Source of the DNA: an uncultured Clostridia bacterium
GTDB lineage: Bacteria > Bacillota > Clostridia > Christensenellales > CAG-917
DNA: 64,000 nt
Direction: 5' to 3'
Assembly (NCBI GenBank): GCA_934254835.1
Contig: CAKQMI010000002.1
Coordinates: 20,404-84,403 of the forward strand
Part shown: positions 16,578-27,292 of the stretch, piece after piece
Layout of the letters: each line of letters begins with the position of its first letter
Numbering within the stretch: position 1 is the first letter of the stretch
Program-made: the position numbers and the translations under genes
The notes under the pieces: generated by a model
What the model saw: the letters and a program-made list of their open reading frames with translations, nothing else
Database searches by the model: none
What the model was told of the DNA's origin: nothing

Positions 16578-18872
16578 TTATTTCTCGATTGCCGTCTCGA
16601 AAACTTCCGACACGTTTTGTACGGGCAAAAATTTCAACCCTTTTTTGACGCTTTCGGGAATTTCCGCAAGGTCTTTTACGTTGTCAACGGGGATCAAAAC
16701 GACTTTTATTCCCGCGCGCATGGCGGCAAGCGTCTTTTCTTTCAGCCCGCCGATGGGCAACACTTTCCCGCGCAGAGTGATTTCACCCGTCATCGCGACG
16801 TCGTTTCTGACGCCCTTCCCGGTGAGCGCGGACAGCACCGCCGTTGCAATGGTAATTCCTGCGGACGGTCCGTCTTTGGGGATTGCGCCCTCGGGGACGT
16901 GAATGTGGATATCCTTGTCCTTGAACGCACTTTCGGGAATATCGTAGTCGTCGGCGTGCGCGTGGATATAACTTATCGCCGTCCTTGCGCTTTCTTTCAT
17001 AACGTCGCCGAGATGACCTGTCAAAAGTATCTCGCCCTTTCCGTTGACGATTGAAACCTCGATTGTCAAAATTTCACCGCCGACGGCAGTCCAAGCAAGC
17101 CCCGTCGCGCTTCCTACCTCGCTATGTTCGGGTTTTTCGTTTTCAAGATATTTTTCAACACCCAAAAATTCTTTGACGTTGTCCTTGGTCACGACGATTT
17201 TTTCGGGCGCGCTTCCCGACACGATTTGCACAGCGACTTTTCTCATGACGTTGGCAATTTCTTTTTCAAGTCCCCTCACACCGCTTTCACGGGTATAAGC
17301 GTAAATGATTTTTTCGATGCCGTCGTCGGTAAAGGTTAATCTGTCGTTTGTGATGCCGTGCGCTTTCAGTTGTTTTTCGATGAGGTGTTTTTTGGCGATT
17401 TGCACCTTTTCTTCGGGCGTATAACCGCTCATTTCGATGATTTCCATACGGTCGAACAACGGCGCGGGGATTGCGTCGGGGTTGTTGGCGGTCGTGATGA
17501 AAATCACCTTGGACAAATCGAACGGAATTTCGAGATAGTTGTCGCGAAAAGCGTTGTTTTGCTCGGGATCCAGCACTTCAAGGAGCGCGCTGGACGGATC
17601 GCCCTTAAAATCGGACGCGAGTTTGTCGATTTCGTCCATCAAAAACACGGGGTTCATCGTGCCGGCAATACGGATATTGCTGATAATTCGTCCCGGCATT
17701 GCGCCGACGTAAGTTTTGCGATGTCCGCGAATTTCCGCCTCGTCGCGGATACCGCCGAGGCTCATTCTGACGTATTTTCTGTTCAACGCCCTTGCAATGC
17801 TTCGGACAATCGACGTTTTGCCGACGCCCGGAGGTCCGACCAAACAAATAATCGGCTCGCGTTTCTCGTCGGTGAGTTGTCTGACCGCCAGAAATTCCAG
17901 TATTCTTTCCTTTATTTTTTCAAGCCCGTAGTGGTCCTCGTCCAAGATTTTTTTGGCGTTTTCGATGTCGTTGTTGTCCTCGCTCTCGACGCCCCACGGC
18001 AAGTCGAAAACAAAGTCGAAATAATTCCTCGAAATGGCATAATCGGGGCTTGAAGTGGGCATTTTTGCGTTGCGCTCGATGTCCTTTTTCAGTTTTTTCT
18101 TGCTTTCATCGGGAATGGGCAACTTGTCCGCTTTCAACATTAAATCGTCGTCGTCCTCGTCGCCGAGTTCCTCCTGAATTGCTTTTATTTGCTCGCGAAG
18201 GTAGTATTCTTTCTGACCTTTGTCGATACTTTCGCGTACTTTTCGATTGATTTTCTTTTCGATTTTGGCGATTTCGAGTTCCTCTTCCAAAAAGTCCAAC
18301 AGTTCGTCGTACTTTTCGATGACGTCGTCGATTTCCAAAAATCCCTGTCTGTCGGGGATATCCATAAGATGCGCCGTGCGGTACAAAAACGCCACGGGTT
18401 CTTCGGTTTCGCTCAGGATATTAAAGACGTCTTTCGTTGCCCGCTCGCCCACGAAATAATGCTCCTCGACGACGGACATACATTTTCTTCTGTACGCTTT
18501 CGCCTCGAGAGTGCGCGCGTGCAATTCTTTCATCGGCTCGTAAGAGGCAACGAAAAAATCGGGGTTATCGACGTAACCCGTAATTTTGACTTTTTTGATG
18601 CCGTCCACGATAATTCTCAGAGTTTCGCCACCGCCGGAGATGACCTGAACGACGCGAGCAAGCACGCCGACCGTGTTGATTCCGTCCGTACCGGGATTGC
18701 TTTCGTCGGTGTTGATTTGACGACACAAAAGGATTTTTCCGTTTCTGTTTTTAACGGCGTCGGTAACCGCCGAGACAGATTTTTTCCTGCCGACGTCAAA
18801 ATTTACCGTAGTATTTGGAAAAACCGTTAATCCCCTGAGGGGGATTAGCGGTAAATCAAAGTTTTTTTGCAT
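16578..18872 (-). CDS. lon: ATP-dependent protease Lon
   Basis: Hexameric cytoplasmic AAA+ serine protease. N-terminal substrate domain ([15 protein letters not shown]), AAA+ module with Walker A GPPGVGKT near residue 345 and Walker B FLMDEIDK near 410, and the protease domain with catalytic Ser in KDGPSAGIT and Lys in [10 protein letters not shown]. Length 764 is typical of LonA. A GGAGC site precedes the ATG. No own promoter was seen, so it is probably co-transcribed with clpX. Confidence 0.97.
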   Translation of the reverse strand: MQKNFDLPLIPLRGLTVFPNTTVNFDVGRKKSVSAVTDAVKNRNGKILLCRQINTDESNPGTDGINTVGVLARVVQVISGGGETLRIIVDGIKKVKITGYVDNPDFFVASYEPMKELHARTLEAKAYRRKCMSVVEEHYFVGERATKDVFNILSETEEPVAFLYRTAHLMDIPDRQGFLEIDDVIEKYDELLDFLEEELEIAKIEKKINRKVRESIDKGQKEYYLREQIKAIQEELGDEDDDDLMLKADKLPIPDESKKKLKKDIERNAKMPTSSPDYAISRNYFDFVFDLPWGVESEDNNDIENAKKILDEDHYGLEKIKERILEFLAVRQLTDEKREPIICLVGPPGVGKTSIVRSIARALNRKYVRMSLGGIRDEAEIRGHRKTYVGAMPGRIISNIRIAGTMNPVFLMDEIDKLASDFKGDPSSALLEVLDPEQNNAFRDNYLEIPFDLSKVIFITTANNPDAIPAPLFDRMEIIEMSGYTPEEKVQIAKKHLIEKQLKAHGITNDRLTFTDDGIEKIIYAYTRESGVRGLEKEIANVMRKVAVQIVSGSAPEKIVVTKDNVKEFLGVEKYLENEKPEHSEVGSATGLAWTAVGGEILTIEVSIVNGKGEILLTGHLGDVMKESARTAISYIHAHADDYDIPESAFKDKDIHIHVPEGAIPKDGPSAGITIATAVLSALTGKGVRNDVAMTGEITLRGKVLPIGGLKEKTLAAMRAGIKVVLIPVDNVKDLAEIPESVKKGLKFLPVQNVSEVFETAIEK

Positions 18873-18884
18873 ATATGCTCCGTG

Positions 18885-20129
18885 TCAGGCGATCTTGCGT
18901 CTGACGATTTCCGCGGGTACGCCTTTTTCGACTGTATCACCGCTTATGATGACTTTTTCGATTGATTTATCGCCGGGGATTTTGTACATTACGTCCAGCA
19001 TAATTTGTTCCAAAATGGCACGCAGTCCCCTTGCGCCCGTCTTCAACGCGATGGCTTTTTTGGCGACCGCCGACAATGCGCTGTCGTCGAATACAAGTTC
19101 CACCCCGTCGAGTTTCAGCATTTTTTGATACTGCTTGACAAGCGAGTTTTTGGGCTCGGTCAAAATCCTGATGAGCGCGGATTCGTCCAGTTCGTCAATC
19201 GAAACGACAATGGGAAGTCTGCCGACGAATTCGGGAATAAGACCGAATTTAATAAGGTCGTCGGGTTGAATATCCCTGATGATGTCGCTGTATTTTTTGT
19301 CCTTATCCTCTTTCAGCACCGAGTTGAAGCCCAAGGACGAGTTGTCCGTGCGCTTGCCGATGATGCTGTCCAGCCCCACGAACGCTCCACCGCAAATAAA
19401 CAGGATATTGGTTGTATCGATTTGGTACATTTCCTGCATGGGGTGTTTGCGCCCGCCCTGCGGAGGCACGTTGGCGACGGTGCTTTCGATGATTTTGAGC
19501 AACGCTTGTTGCACGCCTTCGCCGGACACGTCGCGAGTTATCGACACGTTTTCGCTCTTCCTTGCGATTTTGTCGATTTCGTCGATATAGATAATTCCCT
19601 GTTCGGCGCGCCTGATCTCGCCGTCGGCGGACTGGATAAGTTTCAAAAGAATGTTTTCGACGTCTTCGCCGACATAGCCGGCTTCCGTCAAAGTCGTCGC
19701 ATCGGCGACCGCAAACGGAACGTTGAGGATATCCGCAAGAGTGCGCGCAAGCAATGTCTTGCCACAGCCTGTGGGGCCAAGCAACAAGACGTTACTTTTG
19801 TCCAAAACGACGTCGTCATCGTCGGATCTTTTGTTACTGCCGATCCTTTTGTAGTGGTTGTAAACAGCCACCGACAACACTTTTTTGGCGGAATCCTGAC
19901 CGATGATATAGTCGTCAAGACGCGCTTTGATTTCCTCGGGCGTCGGCAATTTGAAAGAGTCGATATTCGGCGTATCGGCTTCGATATACTCCTTTTCGAG
20001 AATATCGTTGCACTCGTCGATGCACTCGTCGCAGATGGTAACCCCGTTGGGGCCCGCGATGAGTTTCAACACTTCGTCCTCGCTTTTACCGCAGAAGGAA
20101 CAATATTGTTTTACAGTTTTTTCTTCCAT
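18885..20129 (-). CDS. clpX: ATP-dependent Clp protease ATP-binding subunit ClpX
   Basis: AAA+ unfoldase partner of ClpP. N-terminal zinc finger [11 protein letters not shown] with the second pair CDECIDEC, Walker A GPTGCGKT near residue 117, Walker [12 protein letters not shown], and the loop carrying the IGF-type ClpP contact region ([11 protein letters not shown] lies near it). Length 414. The gene begins 6 bases after clpP. Confidence 0.97.
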   Translation of the reverse strand: MEEKTVKQYCSFCGKSEDEVLKLIAGPNGVTICDECIDECNDILEKEYIEADTPNIDSFKLPTPEEIKARLDDYIIGQDSAKKVLSVAVYNHYKRIGSNKRSDDDDVVLDKSNVLLLGPTGCGKTLLARTLADILNVPFAVADATTLTEAGYVGEDVENILLKLIQSADGEIRRAEQGIIYIDEIDKIARKSENVSITRDVSGEGVQQALLKIIESTVANVPPQGGRKHPMQEMYQIDTTNILFICGGAFVGLDSIIGKRTDNSSLGFNSVLKEDKDKKYSDIIRDIQPDDLIKFGLIPEFVGRLPIVVSIDELDESALIRILTEPKNSLVKQYQKMLKLDGVELVFDDSALSAVAKKAIALKTGARGLRAILEQIMLDVMYKIPGDKSIEKVIISGDTVEKGVPAEIVRRKIA

Positions 20130-20135
20130 ATACTC

Positions 20136-20732
20136 CTAATTATGGCGGGGATATATAATTTTATCGACGATACCGTAAGCAAGAGCCTCTTCGGCGGACA
20201 TAAAGTTGTCGCGGTCGGTATCGCGCTCGATAACGGAGATATCCTGCCCCGTCATTTCCGCGAGATATCTGTTCATTTTCTCTTTGGTTTTGGCGATGTG
20301 TTGCGCGGCAAGAATGATATCGCTTGCCTGACCTTGCGCGCCACCCAAAGGTTGGTGAATCATAATTTCGCTGTTGGGAAGCGCATAGCGTTTGCCCTTC
20401 GCGCCCGCTGCAAGCAGGAACGCACCCATCGACGCCGACAGACCGATTGAAATGGTGCTGACGTCGCATTTGATATAGTTCATCGTATCGAAAATCGCCA
20501 TGCCGTCGGTGACACTGCCACCGGGGCTGTTGATGTACAACGCGATATCCTTGTGAGGATCACGCGCCTCGAGATAGATAAGTTGAGCGATAATGTAGTT
20601 TGCAAGGTCGGTGTTGACTTCACCGCTCAAAAAAATTATTCTGTCTTCGAGAAGCCTCGAAGCGAGGTCGTATTGACGCTCGCCCCTGTTGGTTTGCTCG
20701 ACGACGCTAATCATTTTTTCATTAACGTTCAT
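20136..20732 (-). CDS. clpP: ATP-dependent Clp protease proteolytic subunit ClpP
   Basis: Tetradecameric serine peptidase. The catalytic triad is visible: Ser in [11 protein letters not shown] (about residue 100), His in [12 protein letters not shown] (about 125) and Asp in [11 protein letters not shown] (about 174). Length 198 is normal. It lies between trigger factor and clpX in the standard order. Confidence 0.97.
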   Translation of the reverse strand: MNVNEKMISVVEQTNRGERQYDLASRLLEDRIIFLSGEVNTDLANYIIAQLIYLEARDPHKDIALYINSPGGSVTDGMAIFDTMNYIKCDVSTISIGLSASMGAFLLAAGAKGKRYALPNSEIMIHQPLGGAQGQASDIILAAQHIAKTKEKMNRYLAEMTGQDISVIERDTDRDNFMSAEEALAYGIVDKIIYPRHN

Positions 20733-20788
20733 AAAACTCTCCGAAATTATTTTATACTTTTTCCCGCTATATATTCGACAAGGAATAC

Positions 20789-22075
20789 TTACTTCGCGGG
20801 GTTGAGTTCCTTAAGTTTTGCCATAAGAGCGTCGGTGAGGCTTTGGTTCAGAAGATAGGTCAAATATCTCGGATCCATAGTCTTTTTGTACTCTTCGACG
20901 GACTTGTCCTGACCTTTTGCCATTTCTTCGATTTTCTTATTGACGGATTCTTCGTCGGGAAGAATGTTTTCGGCTTTGATGACAGCCTCGAGGACAAGAC
21001 GAATCTTTACGTTTCTTTCGGCGGCCTCGCGATAGTCTTCTGCCATCTTTTCGCGCGTGATGCCCGAGAATTTAAGATAATCGTCCAACTTCATACCTTG
21101 GTACATAAGACGATATTCAAACTCTTTGATCATCTCGTCAACTTCGTCGGCGACCATGCACTCGGGCACTTCGACCTCGGCGTTTTTGACGATGGCTTCG
21201 ACGCGTTTGTTTTCTTCGCTGATTTCGGCGCGTTCTTCGGCTTGCTTCACAAGACCTGCTTTGATGTCCTCTTTGTAAGCGTCAAGAGTGTCGAATTCCG
21301 AGACGTCTTTTGCGAAATCGTCGTTAAGTTCGGGCAGTTCCTTGACCTTGATTGCGTTGAGCGTGACAGTGAAAACTGCCTCTTTGCCCGCAAGATTGTC
21401 GGCGTACTCTTTGGGGAATGTGACGGTGATATCTTTCGTCTCGCCCTTCTTCATGCCTGCAACGCCTTCTTCAAAACCGGGGATAAAGGTTTTGCTTCCA
21501 AGTTCCAAATCATAGTCTTTGCCCGCTCCGCCCTCGAATTTGACGCCGTCGACAGCGCCTTCGAAATCGATATTGCAGATATCGCCTTTTTTGGCTTTTC
21601 TGACCTTTTCGATCTCAACGATACGAGCAGACTTGTCTTGCGCAAGCAAAAGTTCAGCCTGGACTTGGTCGTCGGTGACTTCGACTTTTTCTTTTGCGAC
21701 TTTGATGCCCTTGTATTTGCCGAGTTTGACCTCGGGTTGGACGGTGATGGTGACCGCGAATTTCACTGATGCGGGGCTAACGTCCAAAATGTCCGCTTCG
21801 GGACGGCTGACCGGCTCGACCGTGGGTTCTTTCTCAAGCGCTTCTTCAAAGTACTTGGGAAGAATGATGTCCAAAGCGTCGTTCAAAAACACGTCTTTGC
21901 CGAATTCGGCCTCAAGCACCTTGCGGGGCACTTTGCCGGGACGGAAGCCTTCAAGTTTATATTTGCTTTTGTTCTTGTTGTAAGCTTCTTGGATAGCCGA
22001 TTCTACTTCGGCTTCGTTGATTTCGATTGTAAATTTTACTTGACTTTTTTCAAGTTTTTCGAGTGTGTAGTTCAT
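20789..22075 (-). CDS. tig: Trigger factor
   Basis: Ribosome-bound chaperone with peptidyl-prolyl isomerase activity. The N-terminal ribosome-binding part contains [16 protein letters not shown], the PPIase domain covers about residues 160-245 ([28 protein letters not shown]), and a helical C-terminal domain follows. The start at 22075 (428 residues) is chosen because TTTGGAGG precedes it and [15 protein letters not shown] matches the family's beginning; a longer in-frame extension would run through the promoter. Confidence 0.96.
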   Translation of the reverse strand: MNYTLEKLEKSQVKFTIEINEAEVESAIQEAYNKNKSKYKLEGFRPGKVPRKVLEAEFGKDVFLNDALDIILPKYFEEALEKEPTVEPVSRPEADILDVSPASVKFAVTITVQPEVKLGKYKGIKVAKEKVEVTDDQVQAELLLAQDKSARIVEIEKVRKAKKGDICNIDFEGAVDGVKFEGGAGKDYDLELGSKTFIPGFEEGVAGMKKGETKDITVTFPKEYADNLAGKEAVFTVTLNAIKVKELPELNDDFAKDVSEFDTLDAYKEDIKAGLVKQAEERAEISEENKRVEAIVKNAEVEVPECMVADEVDEMIKEFEYRLMYQGMKLDDYLKFSGITREKMAEDYREAAERNVKIRLVLEAVIKAENILPDEESVNKKIEEMAKGQDKSVEEYKKTMDPRYLTYLLNQSLTDALMAKLKELNPAK

Positions 22076-22109
22076 AAAACCTCCAAATATTGCTACCGTA
22101 AGCCTTACT

Positions 22110-22138
22110 AATATAACATATATATAATTATTTTGCAA
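22110..22138 (-). promoter_or_regulatory. Promoter of the tig-clpP-clpX-lon-engB unit
   Basis: Minus strand: TTGCAA (22133-22138), 17 bases, TATATT (22110-22115). No CIRCE or CtsR-like repeat was noticed. Confidence 0.75.
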
Positions 22139-22208
22139 TATAAAATCCCTATTTTCACTCATTGATTTTGTCGATTTTTGTCATTTTTTGTTAATATTTG
22201 TCACACGC

Positions 22209-22243
22209 TTGAAAATAAATCGCCGATACGCTATACTTTTTGT
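22209..22243 (+). promoter_or_regulatory. Promoter of rqcH, predicted leaderless start
   Basis: TTGAAA (22209-22214), 17 bases, TATACT (22232-22237), then six bases and the ATG at 22244. The expected transcription start is the A of the ATG, and no Shine-Dalgarno is present. Confidence 0.7.
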
Positions 22244-23944
22244 ATGCCACAAGACCTTTTAACGCTAAAATCGTTGCAAAAAGAACTGAAATCACTGCTT
22301 AACGGCGGTAAGATACAAAAAATCAACCAGCCCGAAAAAGACGAGGTACGCTTCGTCGTGTATTCGGGTGGGACTTCGTACGTCCTCGTTGCGTCGGCAA
22401 ACCCCAACACCGCAAGGATTCATATCGCCTACGACAAAAAAGAAAATCCTTATTCCGCCCCCGCCTTTTGCATGCTTTTGAGAAAGCATCTGCTCGGCGC
22501 GACGATTAAGGATATTTCCATATTAAACGACGACCGCGTTTTCAAAATCTCGCTCTCGGCACGCACCGAAATGCAGGACGTCAAAGACTTTTTCCTTATC
22601 GTCGAATTGATGGGACGATACAGCAACGTCATACTTTTGGACGAAAAGGAAATCGTGCTGGACGCGATAGTCAGAATCGGCGTCAGCGAAAAAGGCAGAC
22701 GCGTCATTATGCCCGGGGTGAAATATACCCCGCAATCGAAAGGCGACAAGGCGGAACTTTACGATTCAAACGGCATAAAAACCCGCCTCGAAACTTCCGA
22801 CAAACCAACCCTTTACGACGCACTTTTGTCGTCGGTCAACGGACTGTCGAAGCAAAGCGCAAAAGAGATTTCGTGGCGAGCGAACGACGCCGAAAACCCT
22901 GTGGAAAAAGCCGTGCAAGAAATTACATTTTTGGACGATATTTTTGGAAAATCCGCATTCAAACCGTGTGTTTTGAAAGATTATTCAGACTTTTTTGTCA
23001 CACCGTATTTGTCGCTCGCAAGCGAAAACGACTTTATTTTCTTACCCACTTTGAACGGAGCGGTCAACGCTTGTTTCACCCTTTCCGACAAGGCTCAACG
23101 CGAAAAAAATTACTTCAAAGACGTCGTCGTTTTGACCAAAAGACACCGCGATAAACTCTTGAAAAAAATCGAGATTGCGCACGAAAAACTCGTCGAGTGC
23201 GACGACATGGAAAACGTCAGAATTTCTGCCGAACTTCTTTCAAACAATCTTTATAAAGTAAATCGTGGCGACGCGTCAGTCACCGTCGAAAACTACTATG
23301 ACGATATGCGCCCCCTCACGATAAACCTTGACGTCACGAAGACGCCCGGGCAAAACGTACAACACCTTTTTAACAAGTATAATAAGCTGAAGCGCGCAAA
23401 GGAAATCTCGCATCGACAAATCGAGGAATACCAAAAAGAACTGGACTACGTCAACTCAATTATCGACGCCCTCTCCCGTGCCGAACTTTCGGACGCCGAA
23501 AACATAAAAGAGGAACTCGTCGCCCTCAAAATCATCAAAAAACAAGGCGGAAATCAGCGCAAAAAATCCGTAGTAAAATCCGCGCCGAAGACTTATGAAG
23601 TTGACGGATTTACAATCTACGTCGGCACCAACAATATATTGAACAACGAGGTTACTTTCAAAATCGGCAGGTCGTTCGACGTGTGGCTACATGTCAAAAA
23701 TCACCACGGAAGTCACGTAATTATCAGAAAAAACAACGAAAACGACGCAATTCCCGACTCGGTTTTGTCATCTGCCGCAGAAACCGCCGCATACTTTTCA
23801 GAGGCTTCGAACTCCGAAAACGTCGCGGTTGACTACACCGAACGCCGAAACGTCCGCCGCATCAAAGACGCCGGTCTCGGCATGGTAAATTACGACGACT
23901 ACAAAACGATTTTCGTCACCCCGAAAAACAATCTGAAAAAATAA
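22244..23944 (+). CDS. rqcH: RqcH/NFACT-family ribosome quality-control factor
   Basis: Bacterial homologue of Rqc2/NEMF: binds obstructed 50S subunits and directs C-terminal alanine tailing of stalled nascent chains. Older annotations call the family fibronectin-binding protein. N-terminal NFACT-N domain (LLTLKSLQKELKSLLNGGKI, FCMLLRKHLLGA, ELMGRYSNVILLD), a helical coiled-coil middle (about 290-440), and a C-terminal NFACT-R domain (FKIGRSFDVWLHVKNHHGSHVII). The ATG at 22244 gives 566 residues; the longer in-frame extension does not resemble the family and overlaps the promoter. Confidence 0.93.
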   Translation: MPQDLLTLKSLQKELKSLLNGGKIQKINQPEKDEVRFVVYSGGTSYVLVASANPNTARIHIAYDKKENPYSAPAFCMLLRKHLLGATIKDISILNDDRVFKISLSARTEMQDVKDFFLIVELMGRYSNVILLDEKEIVLDAIVRIGVSEKGRRVIMPGVKYTPQSKGDKAELYDSNGIKTRLETSDKPTLYDALLSSVNGLSKQSAKEISWRANDAENPVEKAVQEITFLDDIFGKSAFKPCVLKDYSDFFVTPYLSLASENDFIFLPTLNGAVNACFTLSDKAQREKNYFKDVVVLTKRHRDKLLKKIEIAHEKLVECDDMENVRISAELLSNNLYKVNRGDASVTVENYYDDMRPLTINLDVTKTPGQNVQHLFNKYNKLKRAKEISHRQIEEYQKELDYVNSIIDALSRAELSDAENIKEELVALKIIKKQGGNQRKKSVVKSAPKTYEVDGFTIYVGTNNILNNEVTFKIGRSFDVWLHVKNHHGSHVIIRKNNENDAIPDSVLSSAAETAAYFSEASNSENVAVDYTERRNVRRIKDAGLGMVNYDDYKTIFVTPKNNLKK

Positions 23945-23982
23945 CCGTCAACAACATTCTGCCTGAATTTTCCCAACAAAAA

Positions 23983-24006
23983 ACCGTCCTTGCGGACGGT
24001 GTTTTT
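23983..24006. terminator. Bidirectional terminator between rqcH and the small membrane protein
   Basis: Stem ACCGTCC / GGACGGT with a TTGC loop (23983-24000); T-run follows on the plus strand, A-run precedes on it, so it can serve both convergent genes. Confidence 0.85.
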
Positions 24007-24017
24007 GATTTTGTCGA

Positions 24018-24377
24018 TTATTTTCCGCTGGCTTGCTTTGCGTAGTTGGCGATGTCGACAATCATCGGAATAAGGACGAATGCGTACGCAACCACAACAC
24101 TCAGCCAATAGCAGATTTTGACGCCCTTGCCCTTGTTTTTGACAAAGCCGACGCTCACTATCGTGAAAACCGTGTAGGTCAGAAGACCTACGATGCCTTG
24201 CAGGATAACGGGTACGAGTTGATACCACGCTGTGATTTCCTTGTTGTTGGCGATGCCCAGCGCAAAGTTGACGATCATGGTAATCGCGCCGATAACAAGA
24301 ACGATAAACGCCATAAGCCCCAAAGTTTGCTTACCGCCGGATACTCTCTCCTCGTCTTCGTTGTCAGTTTTGAACAT
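24018..24377 (-). CDS. Small membrane protein of unknown function
   Basis: 119 residues: an acidic N-terminus (MFKTDNEDEER) followed by three or four membrane helices (about residues 20-42, 50-75, 85-110). No catalytic motif is visible and I do not recognise the family. An AAGGAG site precedes the ATG. It follows rluD, separated by 58 bases with a 13-base palindrome (GTAGCG-A-CGCTAC), and ends at the shared terminator. Confidence 0.75.
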   Translation of the reverse strand: MFKTDNEDEERVSGGKQTLGLMAFIVLVIGAITMIVNFALGIANNKEITAWYQLVPVILQGIVGLLTYTVFTIVSVGFVKNKGKGVKICYWLSVVVAYAFVLIPMIVDIANYAKQASGK

Positions 24378-24435
24378 AGTTGTATATTCTCCTTAAAGTT
24401 ATTCGTAGTATATGTAGCGTCGCTACCCTTTAATG

Positions 24436-25347
24436 CTAACTTCTTTTTTCAAGAATGTCAAGTACCCCTTTGAAATAATCGGGAAGCGGAGCGGTAAAAG
24501 TCATTACTTCCCCGGTTTTCGGATGAGTCAGCACAAGTTTATAGGCGTGCAGGAGTTGACCGTTCAGTTTGAACTCGTTACTGCCACCGTAAACCGTGTC
24601 GCCGACGACGGGGTGGTGCATAAACTTTGCGTGCACTCTTATTTGATGTGTGCGCCCTGTCTTCAGCTCGAACTCGCAATAGGTGTATCTTGAAAACCTC
24701 TTTAATACGGTGAAATGAGTTTCGGCGTTTCTGCCGTCCTGAACAACCGCCATTTTTTTGCGGTCGGAGTGACTGCGTCCGACGGGTTCGTCGATGACGC
24801 CCGAGTCCTCTTTGACGTTGCCATCCAACAGCGCGACGTAAAACCTTTTCGCGTCCTTTTTTTGGATTTGCGATTGCAGATTTTTGTGCGCCTCGTCGTT
24901 TTTTGCGACAACGAGAAGTCCCGACGTGTCTTTGTCGAGCCTGTGCACAATCCCGGGACGCACGACGCCGTTTATCGCGCTGAGCGACGAAAGGTTGTAT
25001 AAAAGCGCGTTGACGAGCGTTCCGTTTTCACTTCCGCACGCGGGGTGCACAACCATGCCTTGCGGTTTATTGATGACGGCGATATCGTCGTCCTCGTAAA
25101 TAATATCGATGGGGATATTTTCGGGTGCGAGCGACAAAGTTTTGGGCGACGGCAAATTAAAAACGACTTTGTCGTTTTCCTTTAATGACGCGCCCGCTTT
25201 TTCTTTTTTGCCGTTGACGGTCGCACCGCCCTCTTCGATTATCGTTTTAACGTGACTTCTGGAAACGTCCTGAAGATTTTTTTGCAAAAACCTGTCCAGC
25301 CTTTCGCCCTTGTCTTCATTTGTCACGACAAACTCATACGTTTTCAT
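24436..25347 (-). CDS. rluD: RluD-type rRNA pseudouridine synthase
   Basis: Pseudouridylates large-subunit rRNA. N-terminal S4 domain (GERLDRFLQKNLQDVSRSHVKTIIEEGGATVNG), then the catalytic domain with VHRLDKDTSGLLVVAKN, which contains the catalytic Asp, and GRTHQIRVHAKFMHHPVVGD. Length 303. The start overlaps the 3' end of lspA by 14 bases. The exact uridines modified cannot be inferred (RluC and RluD share these motifs). Confidence 0.93.
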   Translation of the reverse strand: MKTYEFVVTNEDKGERLDRFLQKNLQDVSRSHVKTIIEEGGATVNGKKEKAGASLKENDKVVFNLPSPKTLSLAPENIPIDIIYEDDDIAVINKPQGMVVHPACGSENGTLVNALLYNLSSLSAINGVVRPGIVHRLDKDTSGLLVVAKNDEAHKNLQSQIQKKDAKRFYVALLDGNVKEDSGVIDEPVGRSHSDRKKMAVVQDGRNAETHFTVLKRFSRYTYCEFELKTGRTHQIRVHAKFMHHPVVGDTVYGGSNEFKLNGQLLHAYKLVLTHPKTGEVMTFTAPLPDYFKGVLDILEKRS

Positions 25348-25972
25348 TTTCGTTCGTGCTTTGGACGGTGCCGTCGGGTATCGTCGGACTGTCCGTCGTT
25401 ACGTCACGCTTGTTTATCGCGTCGTAAGGATACGCCGTGGGATAAGTCGCGTCAAGTTTTTCCTTTTCTTCCTGACGTTTTTTGATGTCCTTCGGCATAA
25501 AGAAAATGGCGTATATCGCAAAAAGTATCGTCGCGACGGTCAAAAAACTGTCCGCCACGTTGAATGTCGCAAACTGTGGCCAAAAATCGAAATTGATGAA
25601 ATCCCTGACGTAGCCGAAAACAATGCGGTCATAAAGGTTGCCGAGCCCGCCCGCAAGGATCAACACCAACAATACTCTGAAAAATTTGTTTTCCTTTTTG
25701 TTGAAAATCAGATAAAACAGCAATATAGAAAGCCCCACCGCCGTGAAAGCGATGAGCGCGCCCGTTTTTCCCGTGAACGAGCCGAAAGTCGCGCCCGTGT
25801 TTTCGCTGTAAGAAAACGAGATGAAATTTCTTATAAACTCGATATCGCCGTTTTTTTGAATTATGTCACCGTTTGGGGCGTGTCCGATCCCCAGCGCTTG
25901 TACGATGCCGTATTTACTGCCAAGGTCAAGCGCAAGCACCGCGATGACGATAAGAATTTCGTACCAAAACAT
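25334..25972 (-). CDS. lspA: Lipoprotein signal peptidase LspA (signal peptidase II)
   Basis: Membrane aspartyl protease that cleaves prolipoprotein signal peptides. Four membrane helices; catalytic aspartates in GGLGNLYDRI and FNVADSFL, and ENTGATFG is the conserved loop. Length 212 is longer than the usual 150-170 because of a charged, Pro/Thr/Asn-rich tail of about 45 residues (after FMPKDIKKRQEE) of unknown role. It overlaps sepF by one base and rluD by 14. Confidence 0.94.
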   Translation of the reverse strand: MFWYEILIVIAVLALDLGSKYGIVQALGIGHAPNGDIIQKNGDIEFIRNFISFSYSENTGATFGSFTGKTGALIAFTAVGLSILLFYLIFNKKENKFFRVLLVLILAGGLGNLYDRIVFGYVRDFINFDFWPQFATFNVADSFLTVATILFAIYAIFFMPKDIKKRQEEKEKLDATYPTAYPYDAINKRDVTTDSPTIPDGTVQSTNENENV

Positions 25973-26595
25973 CAGCGACGATTCCTTCTTTCTTCAATTG
26001 ATTTTGCAATGTCACCGCCCGCCGATATCGACACACCGTAAGGCGTCAGCAGGAATATCGTGCCGTTAATGCGTTGCATACTTCCGCCAAGCGCGTAAAT
26101 CGCACCGCTTAAAAAGTCCAAAATGCGTTGACCGTCGTCGTCGCCGATACCTGCAAACTCGACAATTGCGGGTTCGTGCATGCGAAGGTGGTCGATAAGC
26201 GACTGTACGTCGCCGTAATTTTTGGGAGAATACAAAACCACGTTGCCGATTGGCACGCTTTGGAATGCGGGATTTTGAGGCGCGGAGTATTGTTGCGGAG
26301 CGGGTTGTTGAGGCGGAACGAACTGCCCCGACGGCTGAGGAGTGCGGACGGGTTGTCCGATGGGAGGCAGAGTGCGATTGAGTCTTTCGTCGGTGGAGCG
26401 AGCCACGCTTTGGCGCGCGTCGTCCGAACGACGGTCAAAATATCCGCCGCCGGAGTATTGACGGTCAAAGTTGTTCCCCGCGCGGTCGTAATCGCCACGA
26501 CGGTCGTAGGAATCGCGACGGTCGTAGGAATCGCGACGGTCGTATCCGTCGTCCCTGTTCGATCCTCTTCTGTTGTTTCCGAAAAAGTCAGCCAT
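25972..26595 (-). CDS. sepF: Cell division protein SepF
   Basis: Membrane-associated ring-forming protein that binds the FtsZ C-terminal tail. The conserved domain occupies about residues 110-195 (LYSPKNYGDVQSLIDHLRMHEP, VEFAGIGDDDGQRILDFLSGAIYALGG). The N-terminal half is low complexity: a DNA-level tandem repeat encodes several YDRRDS units, followed by a Gln/Pro-rich stretch. The usual amphipathic membrane-targeting helix at the very N-terminus is not obvious (MADFFGNNRRGS). It overlaps ylmE by 8 bases. Confidence 0.92.
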   Translation of the reverse strand: MADFFGNNRRGSNRDDGYDRRDSYDRRDSYDRRGDYDRAGNNFDRQYSGGGYFDRRSDDARQSVARSTDERLNRTLPPIGQPVRTPQPSGQFVPPQQPAPQQYSAPQNPAFQSVPIGNVVLYSPKNYGDVQSLIDHLRMHEPAIVEFAGIGDDDGQRILDFLSGAIYALGGSMQRINGTIFLLTPYGVSISAGGDIAKSIEERRNRR

Positions 26596-27292
26596 TCAAA
26601 ATTACCTCTCGTTCTCCGAATAACGCCCTGCCGAGCCGTACTATGTTTGCGCCGTATCTCACCGCAATGTCATAGTCGTTGCTCATGCCCGCGGAAAGAT
26701 ATCTTATATCCGCATTCGTAAGTTTTGTCAGTTTAAGTGTATCATATAACTTGCTTAATTGCAAATAAAAAGACTCCAGCAAGGATTTTTCGACGTTGGG
26801 AAGCACGCTCATCAGCCCCTTTACCCTGACCGACGAATACTTATCCGCCTCCCGCGCGAAATCGATGACGTCGTTTGGCGACAGCCCGCCCTTCTTTTCC
26901 TCACCGCCCATATTGACCTCGATGAGGATATCTTGCACCTTGTCGTGCTTTTTTGCCTGACGGTCGATTTCTTGCAACAGGTTTATCCTGTCCACCGAGT
27001 GGATAAGGTCAACCTTGTCGATGATATACTTCACCTTATTGGTTTGCAGTTGTCCGATGAAATGCCAGGTGACGTCGGGCGTGTATTTCTCCAAAAGTTC
27101 CTGCACGCGGTTTTCGCCGAAAATTTTGACGTCGGTGTGGTCTTTTACAAAAAGAATTCTGTCCAAAGGCATAGTTTTGGACGCACCTATTACAAGCACG
27201 TCCTCCATACTTCTTCCGCTTTCTTCCGTCGCCGTTTTCAGGCGGTTTATTGCACGTTTGTAGTTTTCCAGAACTATTTCTTCATTTACCAT
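26588..27292 (-). CDS. PLP-binding YggS/YlmE family protein
   Basis: PLP homeostasis protein, fold type III alanine-racemase-like barrel without known catalysis. The PLP lysine lies in VLVIGASKTMP, and IKIFGENRVQELLEKY-like and WHFIGQLQTNKVKYI phrases are diagnostic (here KIFGENRVQELL and WHFIGQLQ). Length 234. It leads the ylmE-sepF-lspA-rluD run, which in many Firmicutes lies just downstream of ftsZ but here is about 25 kb away. No ribosome site precedes the ATG, which sits inside a 21-bp palindrome. Confidence 0.92.
   Translation of the reverse strand: MVNEEIVLENYKRAINRLKTATEESGRSMEDVLVIGASKTMPLDRILFVKDHTDVKIFGENRVQELLEKYTPDVTWHFIGQLQTNKVKYIIDKVDLIHSVDRINLLQEIDRQAKKHDKVQDILIEVNMGGEEKKGGLSPNDVIDFAREADKYSSVRVKGLMSVLPNVEKSLLESFYLQLSKLYDTLKLTKLTNADIRYLSAGMSNDYDIAVRYGANIVRLGRALFGEREVILNG

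Noticed and set aside
19005..20450. Plus-strand open frame of 481 codons opposite clpX and clpP
   Set aside because: Antisense to two genes with intact catalytic motifs; the product is low-complexity Phe/Val-rich sequence without ribosome site.
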